Of a stretch of 35,064 nt of DNA, positions 17,421-24,912 are shown piece after piece. How positions within the stretch are numbered: position 1 is the first letter of the stretch; each line of letters starts with the position of its first letter. The position numbers and the translations under genes are program-made. The stretch is from Clostridiaceae bacterium (GTDB lineage: Bacteria; Bacillota; Clostridia; Saccharofermentanales; Saccharofermentanaceae). Under the pieces are notes generated by a model. The model was given only the letters and a program-made list of their open reading frames with translations. It was not told the origin of the DNA and ran no database searches. The DNA is taken from contig JAAYIQ010000126.1 in the NCBI GenBank assembly GCA_012523365.1, positions 1 to 35,064 of the forward strand. Direction: 5' to 3'.

Positions 17421-18827
17421 TTACCCGATGTGAATCTTTCCTTCCGGGAAAACACTCGAATACTCCTTCGGCTCACGAAGCGCAAGGCTGACGGCAACGG
17501 TAATCGGGCCGACCCTTCCGATGAACATGACCGGGATTAAACACATTTGGCCGATTGACGTCAATTCCGGCGTTGAAGCCGCCGATACACCGACCGTACC
17601 GAACGCCGACGCAGACTCGAAAAGCAGATCCAAATATTCAATACGTCCGTCCGCAAGCGACGCGGATTCAGTGAATGTCAAAACAATTGACAACAGGGCG
17701 ACCAACCCCAAAGCCAGAACAAAGATCGATATCGCTCTTTGAACGGCCACCCGCGCGATCTGGTGTTTACGGATAACGATATCCGTCCGGCCTCGTATTT
17801 CGGAGTAAACGGAATATATGAGTAACCAAAAAGTTGACACCTTGATACCGCCACCGGTAGAACCGGAGCCCGCACCGATAAACATCAGCGCGACGCAGAA
17901 TATCTTGGTGCCGTCCAGAAGTGTCGCCATATTGATCGTATTAAAGCCTGCCGTCCTCATCGTAATCGACTGAAATAGCGCGGCTATCGGTCGTTGCCAT
18001 GTCGGCAGCAATCCCATTGCCATCTCACCCTCATTATTCCATTCCACCGAGAGGATAAACAACATACCCGATAAGATCAAAAGCGCGGTCGCCGCCAAAG
18101 TGATCCGACTGTGAATGTTAAGCCTCTTCGTCTTAATGGAAGCAAACAAATCTCTCCAGACGATAAACCCCAAACCTCCGGATACGATCAAGAACATAGT
18201 GGTAAAGAGAACGACCGGATTTCCCGAAAACCCGGTAAGACTCGCATACGGGCCGAACTTTGTGTCACCCATCAGGTCAAATCCGGCATTACAGAAAGCG
18301 GAAACCGATTGGAATCCGGCCTTTGCCAAACCTTCCGACCATCCGAAAAGCGGAACAAACTGAGTTGCAAAAAGCAAAAACCCGATGAACTCAAACGCGA
18401 ACGTTAAGAGAACAATGGACCGAAGGAGCGCAGGCAACTCCGTAAATGAGAAACTTCCCGAACTCTCTTGCGCCAAGACACGCGTTCGGAGCCCGACCTT
18501 TCTTCTGATCAGACTGATGAAGAATGTGGAGATCGTCACTAAACCGAGCCCGCCGATCTGGATGAGCGCAAGAATAACACCACGTCCAAACGTAGAAAAA
18601 GTTGACGCGGTATCCGCCACAACCAATCCGGTCACACAGGTGGAAGATACCGTTGTAAACAGAGCCGTCTTTATTCCGACACTTCTACCCGTAACGGAAG
18701 CAAGCGGAAGCAGGAGCAGAACGAAACCGATGATATCGACGAAAAGAAAACTCGTCATGATCATTCGGGCCGGTTTCGCCAGAAGCCACTTGAAAACTTC
18801 CTGCGTCCTTCGTTTGCGAATCAGCAT
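17421..18827 (-). CDS. TrkH/KtrB-type potassium uptake channel subunit
   Basis: Membrane pore of a Trk/Ktr potassium uptake system, moving K+ inward under control of cytosolic RCK proteins. The 468-residue product shows four pore repeats, each with the selectivity-filter glycine: STCVTGLVV, FCNAGFDLMG, MRTAGFNTIN and AFGTVGVSAAS, separated by long hydrophobic helices. I use ATG 18827 rather than 18878: its ATG overlaps the TAA of the trkA gene by one base (TAATG), a typical coupled arrangement, and the 17 extra residues are hydrophilic and overlap trkA. Family members are usually 440-490 residues. It is the last gene of a run starting at infC, with two RCK genes directly upstream. I see no clear terminator after it. 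Na+ coupling, as in KtrAB, cannot be judged. Confidence 0.92.
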   Translation of the reverse strand: MLIRKRRTQEVFKWLLAKPARMIMTSFLFVDIIGFVLLLLPLASVTGRSVGIKTALFTTVSSTCVTGLVVADTASTFSTFGRGVILALIQIGGLGLVTISTFFISLIRRKVGLRTRVLAQESSGSFSFTELPALLRSIVLLTFAFEFIGFLLFATQFVPLFGWSEGLAKAGFQSVSAFCNAGFDLMGDTKFGPYASLTGFSGNPVVLFTTMFLIVSGGLGFIVWRDLFASIKTKRLNIHSRITLAATALLILSGMLFILSVEWNNEGEMAMGLLPTWQRPIAALFQSITMRTAGFNTINMATLLDGTKIFCVALMFIGAGSGSTGGGIKVSTFWLLIYSVYSEIRGRTDIVIRKHQIARVAVQRAISIFVLALGLVALLSIVLTFTESASLADGRIEYLDLLFESASAFGTVGVSAASTPELTSIGQMCLIPVMFIGRVGPITVAVSLALREPKEYSSVFPEGKIHIG

Positions 18828-19483
18828 TAAGTCTGGACCATCTCTTTCCAAATTTGATCGATATTTTTCCGCGAGCAAACCAAAACCATCAAATCTCCCG
18901 CATGCATCACGGTATCGCCTCGCGGAGTGATCATTTCCCCGCTGCTCTTGGTCATGACGACTACCTTCGCTCCCGAAGGAAATGAATAGTCAGCAAGCGT
19001 TTTCTCGCAAGCTCTCGCCTTCGGGGAGAGAATAAATTCGACCAGGACATAGTCGGATTCCTGGATGCGATGAACGATTCGAAGTCCCTCGTAGTCGATC
19101 TCTTGTTCAATCATTTCCGCGAGAATCTTTGTTCCCGAATAGGACTTATCTACTCCGAATCGCTTCATAACTTCGAGATTTCTCGGGTTATTGACACGCG
19201 AAATCGCAATCGGAACGCCGCAATGCCTCTTGGCGATCTGGCATGCGATCAGGTTAGTCTCGTCTTTGCCGGTCAATGCGACGATCATTTTGGCACCGAC
19301 ACAAGCCGGGGCCAAAACCGAATAAACGGAGCCGTCTCCGTAAACAACTTCAGCGGACAATTGATTGGCAATTCGATTGGCTGCCTTCTCGTTTTGCTCA
19401 ATAATCACGACATCGTGATCCTGAACGAATTCCTTTATCAAATAGAATGCGACTTTTCCGCCACCGACAATAACAATTTTCAT
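18827..19483 (-). CDS. TrkA/KtrA-family RCK regulatory subunit (second copy)
   Basis: Cytosolic gating subunit with an N-terminal Rossmann RCK_N domain (about 1-135) and C-terminal RCK_C domain (about 140-218). It starts KIVIVGGGKVAFYLIK, where the third glycine of GxGxxG is replaced by Ala; the acidic residue after beta 2 (VVIIEQNE) that contacts the nucleotide ribose is kept. YGDGS and TGKDETNLIA are typical of the family. I prefer ATG 19483 to the track's 19489 because the GAGGAA site is then about 8 nt away instead of 3. It lies 10 nt after the first trkA gene and shares a base with the channel gene. It probably forms a mixed ring with its paralogue, as known for Thermotoga TM1088A/TM1088B; that transfer is inference. 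Confidence 0.9.
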   Translation of the reverse strand: MKIVIVGGGKVAFYLIKEFVQDHDVVIIEQNEKAANRIANQLSAEVVYGDGSVYSVLAPACVGAKMIVALTGKDETNLIACQIAKRHCGVPIAISRVNNPRNLEVMKRFGVDKSYSGTKILAEMIEQEIDYEGLRIVHRIQESDYVLVEFILSPKARACEKTLADYSFPSGAKVVVMTKSSGEMITPRGDTVMHAGDLMVLVCSRKNIDQIWKEMVQT

Positions 19484-19493
19484 ACCCATTTCC

Positions 19494-20123
19494 TCATTTT
19501 AACTTTTCTGTCGCTAAAATGAGTTTGTCTCCCTTCTCGATTCGAAGCCCGGGCACCGCCAGTTGGAGCTTCTCGTGTCGGATAAGGCCGAACACATGCC
19601 GACCGTCCGTATCTTCCAGATCCCGGATCTTTCCTCCGATTAAGTCCTCGGCAGGCTCGATCAGACTGAAGTTGATCTTATGCCCCAGTACATTCTGCTC
19701 GCAGAAGCCTACCTTTTTCTCGGCGACCTCTTCGCCGAGTTCCCGAATAAAAGCATCCACGGTCAATTCAGGGGAAGAAATCGTCACGAACCCACCGCCG
19801 TCAAAGAGACGATAGTCATCCGTGTCAAAGACACGGGTAATCACATGCTTCACGCTGAACATCTCACGGGCGATCTGGGATGCCATCAGATTCTGATTCT
19901 CGTTCTCGCTTACGGCGCATACGGCGTCCGCCATTTCAATGCCCGCCTCGCGAAGCACATCAAGATCGATGATAACGCCATCGACGAAAACGACGCGAAG
20001 CTTCATGTGTTCGACAATAGTAGAAGCCTCGGGATCCACCAACACGACTTCATGTTCTTTGGCAATTAAGCGTCTGACCAAAGCCAAACCGGCTCTTGAT
20101 GCACCTAATACAATAATCTGCAC
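19494..20123 (-). CDS. TrkA/KtrA-family RCK regulatory subunit (first copy)
   Basis: A 209-residue paralogue of the next gene, with RCK_N (about 1-130) and RCK_C (about 140-208) domains. The glycine motif reads IIVLGASRAGLAL, so the second glycine of GxGxxG is Ser, while the ribose-binding acid in VVLVDPE is present. It is clearly diverged from the second copy, which suggests distinct roles (for example, one nucleotide-binding and one structural subunit). It starts 21 nt after the RNA methyltransferase gene and ends 10 nt before the second copy; the whole set probably serves the TrkH channel. Confidence 0.9.
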   Translation of the reverse strand: MQIIVLGASRAGLALVRRLIAKEHEVVLVDPEASTIVEHMKLRVVFVDGVIIDLDVLREAGIEMADAVCAVSENENQNLMASQIAREMFSVKHVITRVFDTDDYRLFDGGGFVTISSPELTVDAFIRELGEEVAEKKVGFCEQNVLGHKINFSLIEPAEDLIGGKIRDLEDTDGRHVFGLIRHEKLQLAVPGLRIEKGDKLILATEKLK

Positions 20124-20144
20124 GAGTGACCTCCGAAAATGATA

Positions 20145-20948
20145 CTAGTCCTCTGTTCTGCTCCCGGACAAGACATATGAAAGAATTGCGCATGCCGAAG
20201 CAGCATTCAGGGATTCAGCTGCGCCAGGCATCATTATTTTTACCATCATATCACATTGCGAGACGCAATCTTCTCCGACTCCTCGCGCCTCGTTACCGAT
20301 GACCAAAGCGGCGGGAAATTTGAACCGGGCCGATTCCAATGCTTTCCCTGCCAAATGTGATGCAATCAATTGTACACCCATTTGTTTAATTATCAAGCAA
20401 ATCTCCCCGATCGTGCCGCCTTGGATAACGGGGACATGGAAGCACGATCCCATGGAAGCACGAATGGCTTTCTCGTTAAATGGGTCGACCGTTTCCTTCG
20501 ACAATATGACCGCTGTGAAATCAAACGCGTCTGCGGTTCGGATCATCGTACCTAAGTTTCCGGGGTCGGATACCCCGTCGGCGATAAGATATAGGGCGTT
20601 GTTCGAATAAGGGACTTCCGTGCCGGGATCCGGAGCCTCGATAATCGCCGCGATCCCCTGAGGGTTAACGGTTGACGCGATACTCTCCATCACATCGTCC
20701 GAAACCGCGAGAAATTCGGTTTTATCGGGGAGCATAAAACGCTCGCTCCATTCCGAAGCAAGCGTTTTGCGGTTTCGTGTGTAAATAATGATCTTCGGCT
20801 TGAGTCCGGATTTCAAGGCTTCTTCGCAAAGGCGAACACCCTCAACCGCTACTACGCCTTCGCGCAGAGCCGCTTTTCGATCATGCATAGATCGAAAATA
20901 CTTGATACGCGGATTCTGCCGGCTTGTAATCAAGGTCTCGTCACTCAC
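20145..20948 (-). CDS. SpoU/TrmH-family RNA 2'-O-methyltransferase
   Basis: SPOUT-fold enzyme that methylates a ribose 2'-OH in rRNA or tRNA with S-adenosylmethionine; the exact nucleotide is unknown. The 267-residue product has an N-terminal substrate-binding domain (ITSRQNPRIKYFRSM) and the three knot motifs: GNLGTMIRTADAF, VIGNEARGV and SLNAASACAILSY. It begins 4 nt after rplT, an arrangement common in clostridia, and is followed by the trkA genes, so it sits between ribosomal and potassium-transport functions in one apparent transcript. It resembles B. subtilis YsgA in type and context. Confidence 0.92.
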   Translation of the reverse strand: MSDETLITSRQNPRIKYFRSMHDRKAALREGVVAVEGVRLCEEALKSGLKPKIIIYTRNRKTLASEWSERFMLPDKTEFLAVSDDVMESIASTVNPQGIAAIIEAPDPGTEVPYSNNALYLIADGVSDPGNLGTMIRTADAFDFTAVILSKETVDPFNEKAIRASMGSCFHVPVIQGGTIGEICLIIKQMGVQLIASHLAGKALESARFKFPAALVIGNEARGVGEDCVSQCDMMVKIMMPGAAESLNAASACAILSYVLSGSRTED

Positions 20949-20952
20949 GGGA

Positions 20953-21306
20953 TTACAAAATGGCCTTGGCTTGCTCGCAAAGGGCCGAAAAACCCTTGGG
21001 ATCGGTGATGGCGATGTCGGACAGAACCTTCCTGTCCAAGGCGATCTCCGCCTTCCTTAGGCCGTTCATGAAGCGACTGTATGAAAGTCCGTTCAGTCGA
21101 GCGGCCGCGTTGATGCGTTGAATCCAGAGCTTTCTGAAATCGCGCTTCCTGTTTCTTCTGTCGCGGTATGCGTAATTTCCGGATTTCAGCACCTGCTGAT
21201 TGGCAACCTTAAACAACTTGCTCTTATGTCCGAAATAACCCTTCGCCTGCTTTAATACTCTGGCGTGCCGCGCACGAGTGCGAATCCCTCGCTTTATTCT
21301 GGTCAT
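20953..21306 (-). CDS. rplT: 50S ribosomal protein L20
   Basis: 117 residues, standard length. It contains the basic N-terminal arm ([23 protein letters not shown]) and the globular [20 protein letters not shown] region. L20 is an early 23S rRNA-binding assembly protein and, in Firmicutes, the repressor of its own operon through the leader RNA seen upstream of infC. It follows rpmI by 66 nt, with an AGGAGG-like site before the ATG. Confidence 0.99.
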   Translation of the reverse strand: MTRIKRGIRTRARHARVLKQAKGYFGHKSKLFKVANQQVLKSGNYAYRDRRNRKRDFRKLWIQRINAAARLNGLSYSRFMNGLRKAEIALDRKVLSDIAITDPKGFSALCEQAKAIL

Positions 21307-21372
21307 GAGAATATCCTCCTAATGTCTATATATGCGTCCGTCTCTCTCGGACGGGTCTTCGTTATTTAAAGA

Positions 21373-21570
21373 TTATTTGTAAGGGATCATGCCGCGGATC
21401 ACCTTGGCGTTAGCCGGAGATACAACAAGACTTCCACGCAAGTGGCGCATTCTCTTGGTCGGTCTCTTGCTCAAAATATGGCGACGAAAAGCCTGCGAGC
21501 GGAGAATCTTCCCCGTTCCGGTGACCTTGAATCGTTTCTTGGATGAACTGTGTGTCTTCTGCTTTGGCAT
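21373..21570 (-). CDS. rpmI: 50S ribosomal protein L35
   Basis: 65 residues, standard length and very basic. It opens with the canonical MPKQKTHSSSKKRFKVTGTG and contains HILSKRPTKRMRHLRG. Middle gene of infC-rpmI-rplT, 19 nt after infC, with a GGAGGAGC ribosome site. Confidence 0.99.
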   Translation of the reverse strand: MPKQKTHSSSKKRFKVTGTGKILRSQAFRRHILSKRPTKRMRHLRGSLVVSPANAKVIRGMIPYK

Positions 21571-21589
21571 TTTCTGCTCCTCCTTAATA

Positions 21590-22111
21590 TCAGTCCTTCT
21601 TGGGGGAAAGAAACATCACCATGTTTCGGCCCTCAACCTTAGGCGGCTTATCGATTTGGCCCAATTCCTCACAGGCCTTAGCGAACTTCTCCATAACCAC
21701 GTAACCTTGAGATTGGTAAGCCATCTCACGGCCACGGTACTTGATCAACACCTTAACGCGATCTCCGTCTTCCAGGAACCGACATGCATTCTTAACCTTG
21801 ACATTCAGGTCATGATCTTCGGTCGTCAGCTTCATGCCGATTTCCTTGATCTCCGTTACCTTCTGATTCCTGCGCGCTTCCTTTTCCTTCTTGGATTTCT
21901 CGAAAAGGAATTTGCCGTAATCCATGATCCGGCAAACCGGGTTCTCCGGGTTGTTAGCAATTAACACGAGATCCAAATTCTGATCTTCAGCCCTTTTTCT
22001 GGCTTCCATGATCGACACTACTCCGACCATATCCCCATCCGACTCGATCAATCTGACCTCTCTGAACCGAATAGCATCATTGGTTAACTGCCCGCCTGTT
22101 TGTCGTGCTAT
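21590..22111 (-). CDS. infC: Translation initiation factor IF-3, apparent AUA start
   Basis: IF-3 binds the 30S subunit, keeps the subunits apart and checks the start codon. The N-domain (QLTNDAIRFREVRLI) and C-domain (EIKEIGMKLTTEDHDLNVKV, GREMAYQSQGY) are complete. The ORF track starts at 22312, but that 67-residue extension lies in the leader and promoter and is not protein-like. An AGGAGGAGGTG site ends 7 nt before an in-frame ATA (22111-22109), giving 173 residues, the normal IF-3 size; no ATG, GTG or TTG is suitably placed. infC genes often use AUU, AUC or AUA, which IF-3 itself discriminates against, allowing autoregulation. Start choice is therefore inferred from the ribosome site, the family length and this known habit. 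Confidence 0.95.
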   Translation of the reverse strand: MARQTGGQLTNDAIRFREVRLIESDGDMVGVVSIMEARKRAEDQNLDLVLIANNPENPVCRIMDYGKFLFEKSKKEKEARRNQKVTEIKEIGMKLTTEDHDLNVKVKNACRFLEDGDRVKVLIKYRGREMAYQSQGYVVMEKFAKACEELGQIDKPPKVEGRNMVMFLSPKKD

Positions 22112-22247
22112 AAGAACACACCTCCTCCTGAAATAAAAAACGGAGCGAACCATCCGCTCCACGCAAACCGGCAACCGCCGATTAAAAACCCGTGAACCTC
22201 TTCGTAAACACTCGAGGTGAGAAGCGGACGCCTCTTCTTGTTGTAAC
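22112..22247 (-). ncRNA. L20-type leader / attenuator of the infC operon
   Basis: A leader of about 136 nt lies between the predicted start site and infC. It ends in an intrinsic terminator just before the infC ribosome site, and upstream bases CGTCCGCT (22223-22230) can pair with AGCGGATG (22151-22158), which overlaps the terminator's 5' arm. This mutually exclusive pairing and the gene order match the L20 leader family of Firmicutes, in which L20 binding favours termination. Pairings were found by eye; I have not folded the RNA. Confidence 0.75.
22135..22160 (-). terminator. Attenuator hairpin in the infC leader
   Basis: Minus strand GGAGCG-GATGGTT-CGCTCC followed by G and TTTTTT, 14-20 nt before the infC start. 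A terminator placed before the ribosome site indicates regulated read-through rather than the end of an operon. Confidence 0.85.
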
Positions 22248-22253
22248 GGTGAT

Positions 22254-22282
22254 ATATTACACGTTCCTATTTCCCTTGTCAA
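22254..22282 (-). promoter_or_regulatory. infC operon promoter
   Basis: Minus-strand -35 TTGACA (22277-22282, perfect) and -10 TAATAT (22254-22259), 17-nt spacer: the strongest promoter in the window, as fits a ribosomal operon. The start site would be near 22247. Confidence 0.85.
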
Positions 22283-22321
22283 CCGGCCGTCCGTCCGTTG
22301 CCGAATACTCAACGATTTTCA

Positions 22322-22330
22322 TGATATAAT
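22322..22330 (+). promoter_or_regulatory. Extended -10 promoter of the aminotransferase gene
   Basis: TGATATAAT is a complete extended -10 (TGnTATAAT), which can work without a good -35, and none is visible. Transcription would start near 22337, giving a leader of about 27 nt. It diverges from the infC promoter. Confidence 0.65.
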
Positions 22331-22363
22331 ATGCTTCATAATCGTTCTTTGCGGAGGCATGCT

Positions 22364-23536
22364 ATGATATCCAAGAAAATGTCCGTAAATATTCAGTCCG
22401 GCTCCCTGATCCGAAAGATGTTCGAGGAAGGCGCCCGTCTGAAGGAACTTTTCGGCGAAGATAACGTATACGATTTTTCGATCGGCAATCCCGATCTCGA
22501 ACCGCCCGAAGAAGTTCGGTCCGCACTCTGTTCGTTGGTCGATTCTCCGAAGCCGGGCATGCACGGTTATATGCCGAACAGCGGCTATCTTTCCACTCGC
22601 ACCGCAGTCGCCCGTTCCGTCTCCACCCCCCTCACAACCGTAGGTCCCGATGCGATCTGCATGACCGTCGGAGCGGCCGGAGCGATGAATGCCGTGCTGA
22701 AGTCAGTCCTTGACCCGGGCGACGAGGTCATTCTTCTGGCTCCGTTTTTTATGGAGTATGTTAATTACATTGAGAATCACTGTGGCGTGCCGGTCATCGT
22801 TCAAACGGATCCGGATACTTTTCTTCCGAACCCGGATCGCATTCGATCGGCAATCACCGCAAGAACCAAAGCAATTATCATCAATTCTCCGAACAACCCG
22901 AGCGGCACGCTGTACTCGGCGGATACGCTCCGTGAGCTCAATGATTTGATTCTCTCCGCGGATCACCTGATTCATGTTATTTCCGACGAGCCATACCGCG
23001 AATTGGTTTATGACGGCAGGACCGCGCCGGCGACCATGGATTATATCCAAAACCTCATCGTTTGCTATTCCTTCAGCAAATCGCTGTCCCTGCCCGGAGA
23101 AAGGATCGGCTATTCTGCGATCAGCCCGTCGCACGAGGATTTTGAGTTGCTCTCCAAGGCGGTGGTGTTGGCGAATCGAATACTCGGAAGTGTTAATGCT
23201 CCGGCGCTTTTCCAGAAAGTTATTGAATTGTCGATCCAAGCGAAGGTCGACGTCCCCAATTACGAAAAGCGAAGGAACATGCTCTACGAAATCGTGACCG
23301 GTGCCGGGTTCACTGCGCATAAGCCGGACGGTGCATTCTATTTGTTTGTTCGGTCCCCGGGCGATGACATGGAATTCTGTAAACGCTGTGCCGATGAAAG
23401 ACTTTTGGTCGTACCGGGATCCGCGTTTTCCTGTCCGGGCTACTTTCGGTTGGCTTTTTGCGCATCCGAGAAAACGATTATCGGATCCGAAAAGGCTTTT
23501 CGCACGATGGGAAAAGCATACGGTCTGTGTGACTGA
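22364..23536 (+). CDS. PLP-dependent aminotransferase, class I/II
   Basis: A fold-type I aminotransferase of 390 residues that moves an amino group between an amino acid and a 2-oxo acid with pyridoxal phosphate. Landmarks are FSIGNPDLEPP near the N-terminus, INSPNNPSGTLY, ISDEPYRELVYDG with the cofactor Asp and Tyr, SFSKSLSLPGERIGY containing the PLP-binding Lys, and FRLAFC with the carboxylate-binding Arg. The substrate (aspartate, alanine, aromatic or other) cannot be fixed. ATG 22364 is preferred to the track's 22331 because GGAGG lies 7 nt before it and the earlier start overlaps the -10. It is monocistronic on the plus strand, and its TGA is immediately followed by the convergent thiN stop with no spacer or terminator. 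Confidence 0.93.
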   Translation: MISKKMSVNIQSGSLIRKMFEEGARLKELFGEDNVYDFSIGNPDLEPPEEVRSALCSLVDSPKPGMHGYMPNSGYLSTRTAVARSVSTPLTTVGPDAICMTVGAAGAMNAVLKSVLDPGDEVILLAPFFMEYVNYIENHCGVPVIVQTDPDTFLPNPDRIRSAITARTKAIIINSPNNPSGTLYSADTLRELNDLILSADHLIHVISDEPYRELVYDGRTAPATMDYIQNLIVCYSFSKSLSLPGERIGYSAISPSHEDFELLSKAVVLANRILGSVNAPALFQKVIELSIQAKVDVPNYEKRRNMLYEIVTGAGFTAHKPDGAFYLFVRSPGDDMEFCKRCADERLLVVPGSAFSCPGYFRLAFCASEKTIIGSEKAFRTMGKAYGLCD

Positions 23537-24262
23537 TCAGATATCCCCCGACGTCACCGGAAAGAAGCCTTCATCCGACGTCGCCCCGCTCCGGGCATCA
23601 TCGGGTCCGATGATCACAAAAAGGACGCCGTCGTCCAGAGCGACGATGATCTCCGACGCACCATCCGCGGGCTTGTTACTGACTCCGAGTGATTGACCCG
23701 GATGAAGCGTTCTTCCGCCGATCGGGTAATAGAGACCGTCCGAACGGACATTGGAAGCGGGGCCTGTCACGGGAATCGCAGAAATCAGAAGTTTTTCCGC
23801 ACCAAGAATATCCCTCGTCGATTCCAGCTCGATCTTCACTTCTCCCGGTCCTAAAAGGATGTCGATCAACGTCCGGCCGTCGGTCACGCGAATTTCGCGT
23901 CCCCCGCGCGCGTACTCCGCTGCGTTCAGCACGTTCGAGAGGACATGATCAAAACGTCCGCAGAACGGCATAACCAACAGAATCTCTTCCCGTTCCGGAA
24001 CCTCGGACAAACAGAGCTCGGAGTCTGTCATATCCTTTTCGGCCGGATATTCTCGAAGAGGTATACGATTTGCTTCGGCCCATTCTGAAGTCTCGGTATC
24101 GATCGAGTCCATGTCTCCGATGATTGCATCGGGAATAATCCCCATTTTGCGGGCGTGAACGGAACCTCCGTCCGCGCACAGGATGTGGTCCGACGGCAGG
24201 ATTTGTCGTTTCAGCCTTCGGATATCAATGCCGGTACCGCCGCAAATTACAACATAACGCAT
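23537..24262 (-). CDS. thiN: Thiamine pyrophosphokinase
   Basis: Makes the cofactor thiamine diphosphate from thiamine and ATP. The 241-residue product has the family motifs HILCADGGSVHA, IIGDMDSID (metal-binding Asp residues), EKDMTDSELCL and FCGRFDHVLSN, followed by a beta-rich thiamine-binding C-terminal half (LYYPIGGRTLHPGQSLGVSN). It overlaps rpe by 16 nt at its start and meets the convergent aminotransferase end to end at its stop. It ends the prkC-rsgA-rpe-thiN order also seen in Bacillus. No TPP riboswitch is visible, as expected for a gene inside an operon. Confidence 0.95.
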   Translation of the reverse strand: MRYVVICGGTGIDIRRLKRQILPSDHILCADGGSVHARKMGIIPDAIIGDMDSIDTETSEWAEANRIPLREYPAEKDMTDSELCLSEVPEREEILLVMPFCGRFDHVLSNVLNAAEYARGGREIRVTDGRTLIDILLGPGEVKIELESTRDILGAEKLLISAIPVTGPASNVRSDGLYYPIGGRTLHPGQSLGVSNKPADGASEIIVALDDGVLFVIIGPDDARSGATSDEGFFPVTSGDI

Positions 24263-24912
24263 TTTTGAAGTTCCCTGACCGCCGCGCTCGGGTCCCCGGT
24301 GCCGAAAACGGCGCTTCCGACCACCAGGATACCGGCACCCGCTTCGGCAATTTCCCTGGCATTCCAGGCGGTGATTCCTCCGTCAACAGAAATGACGGCA
24401 TTGCTGTGAGCATTCTCGATCGCATGACGGATGTCGGATATCCTTTCGATCGCCTCGGGCATGAATTCCTGTCCCCCGAAACCGGGACGAACCGACATCA
24501 CCAGAACATTGTCAAGTTTAGCGAGAAACGGGAAAATCAGTTCAATCGGAGTGTCGGGATGAACGGACAGACCGGCTTTTTTACCGGTTGAGTGAATGAA
24601 ATCGATCGCTTCGTCGGGATCCTGAAGAGTTTCGATGTGGAGTGTGATCACGTCTGAGCCGGCCTGCGCGAAAGGAACCACAAAAGGAACCGGATCGACA
24701 ACCATCAAATGAACGTCAAAAATCAGGCTCGTTATCTTCCGGATCGATTGAATGACCGGAATACCAATGGTCAGATTGGGAACATAGTGACCGTCCATTA
24801 CATCAATATGGATTCTTTTCACGAACGGCTCGACGCTCTTTATTTCCTCCCCGAGGCGGGCAAAATCCGCCGCCAGAATCGACGGCGCGATTTCAATCTC
24901 ACTTGATTTCAT
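24247..24912 (-). CDS. rpe: Ribulose-phosphate 3-epimerase
   Basis: Interconverts ribulose 5-phosphate and xylulose 5-phosphate in the pentose phosphate pathway. A TIM barrel of 221 residues with APSILAADFARLGEE, HIDVMDGHYVPNLTIG (metal-binding His and Asp), FDVHLMV, VMSVRPGFGGQEF and SVDGGITAWN. I use ATG 24912 (MKSSEIEIAPSIL) because AGGGAG lies 8 nt upstream; the track's 24945 adds 11 atypical residues. It overlaps rsgA by 14 nt and thiN by 16 nt, so translation is tightly coupled. Confidence 0.96.
   Translation of the reverse strand: MKSSEIEIAPSILAADFARLGEEIKSVEPFVKRIHIDVMDGHYVPNLTIGIPVIQSIRKITSLIFDVHLMVVDPVPFVVPFAQAGSDVITLHIETLQDPDEAIDFIHSTGKKAGLSVHPDTPIELIFPFLAKLDNVLVMSVRPGFGGQEFMPEAIERISDIRHAIENAHSNAVISVDGGITAWNAREIAEAGAGILVVGSAVFGTGDPSAAVRELQKCVML

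Noticed and set aside
22112-22312. N-terminal extension of IF-3 in the ORF track
   Set aside because: It spans the operon promoter and attenuator leader and exceeds the family length by 67 residues.
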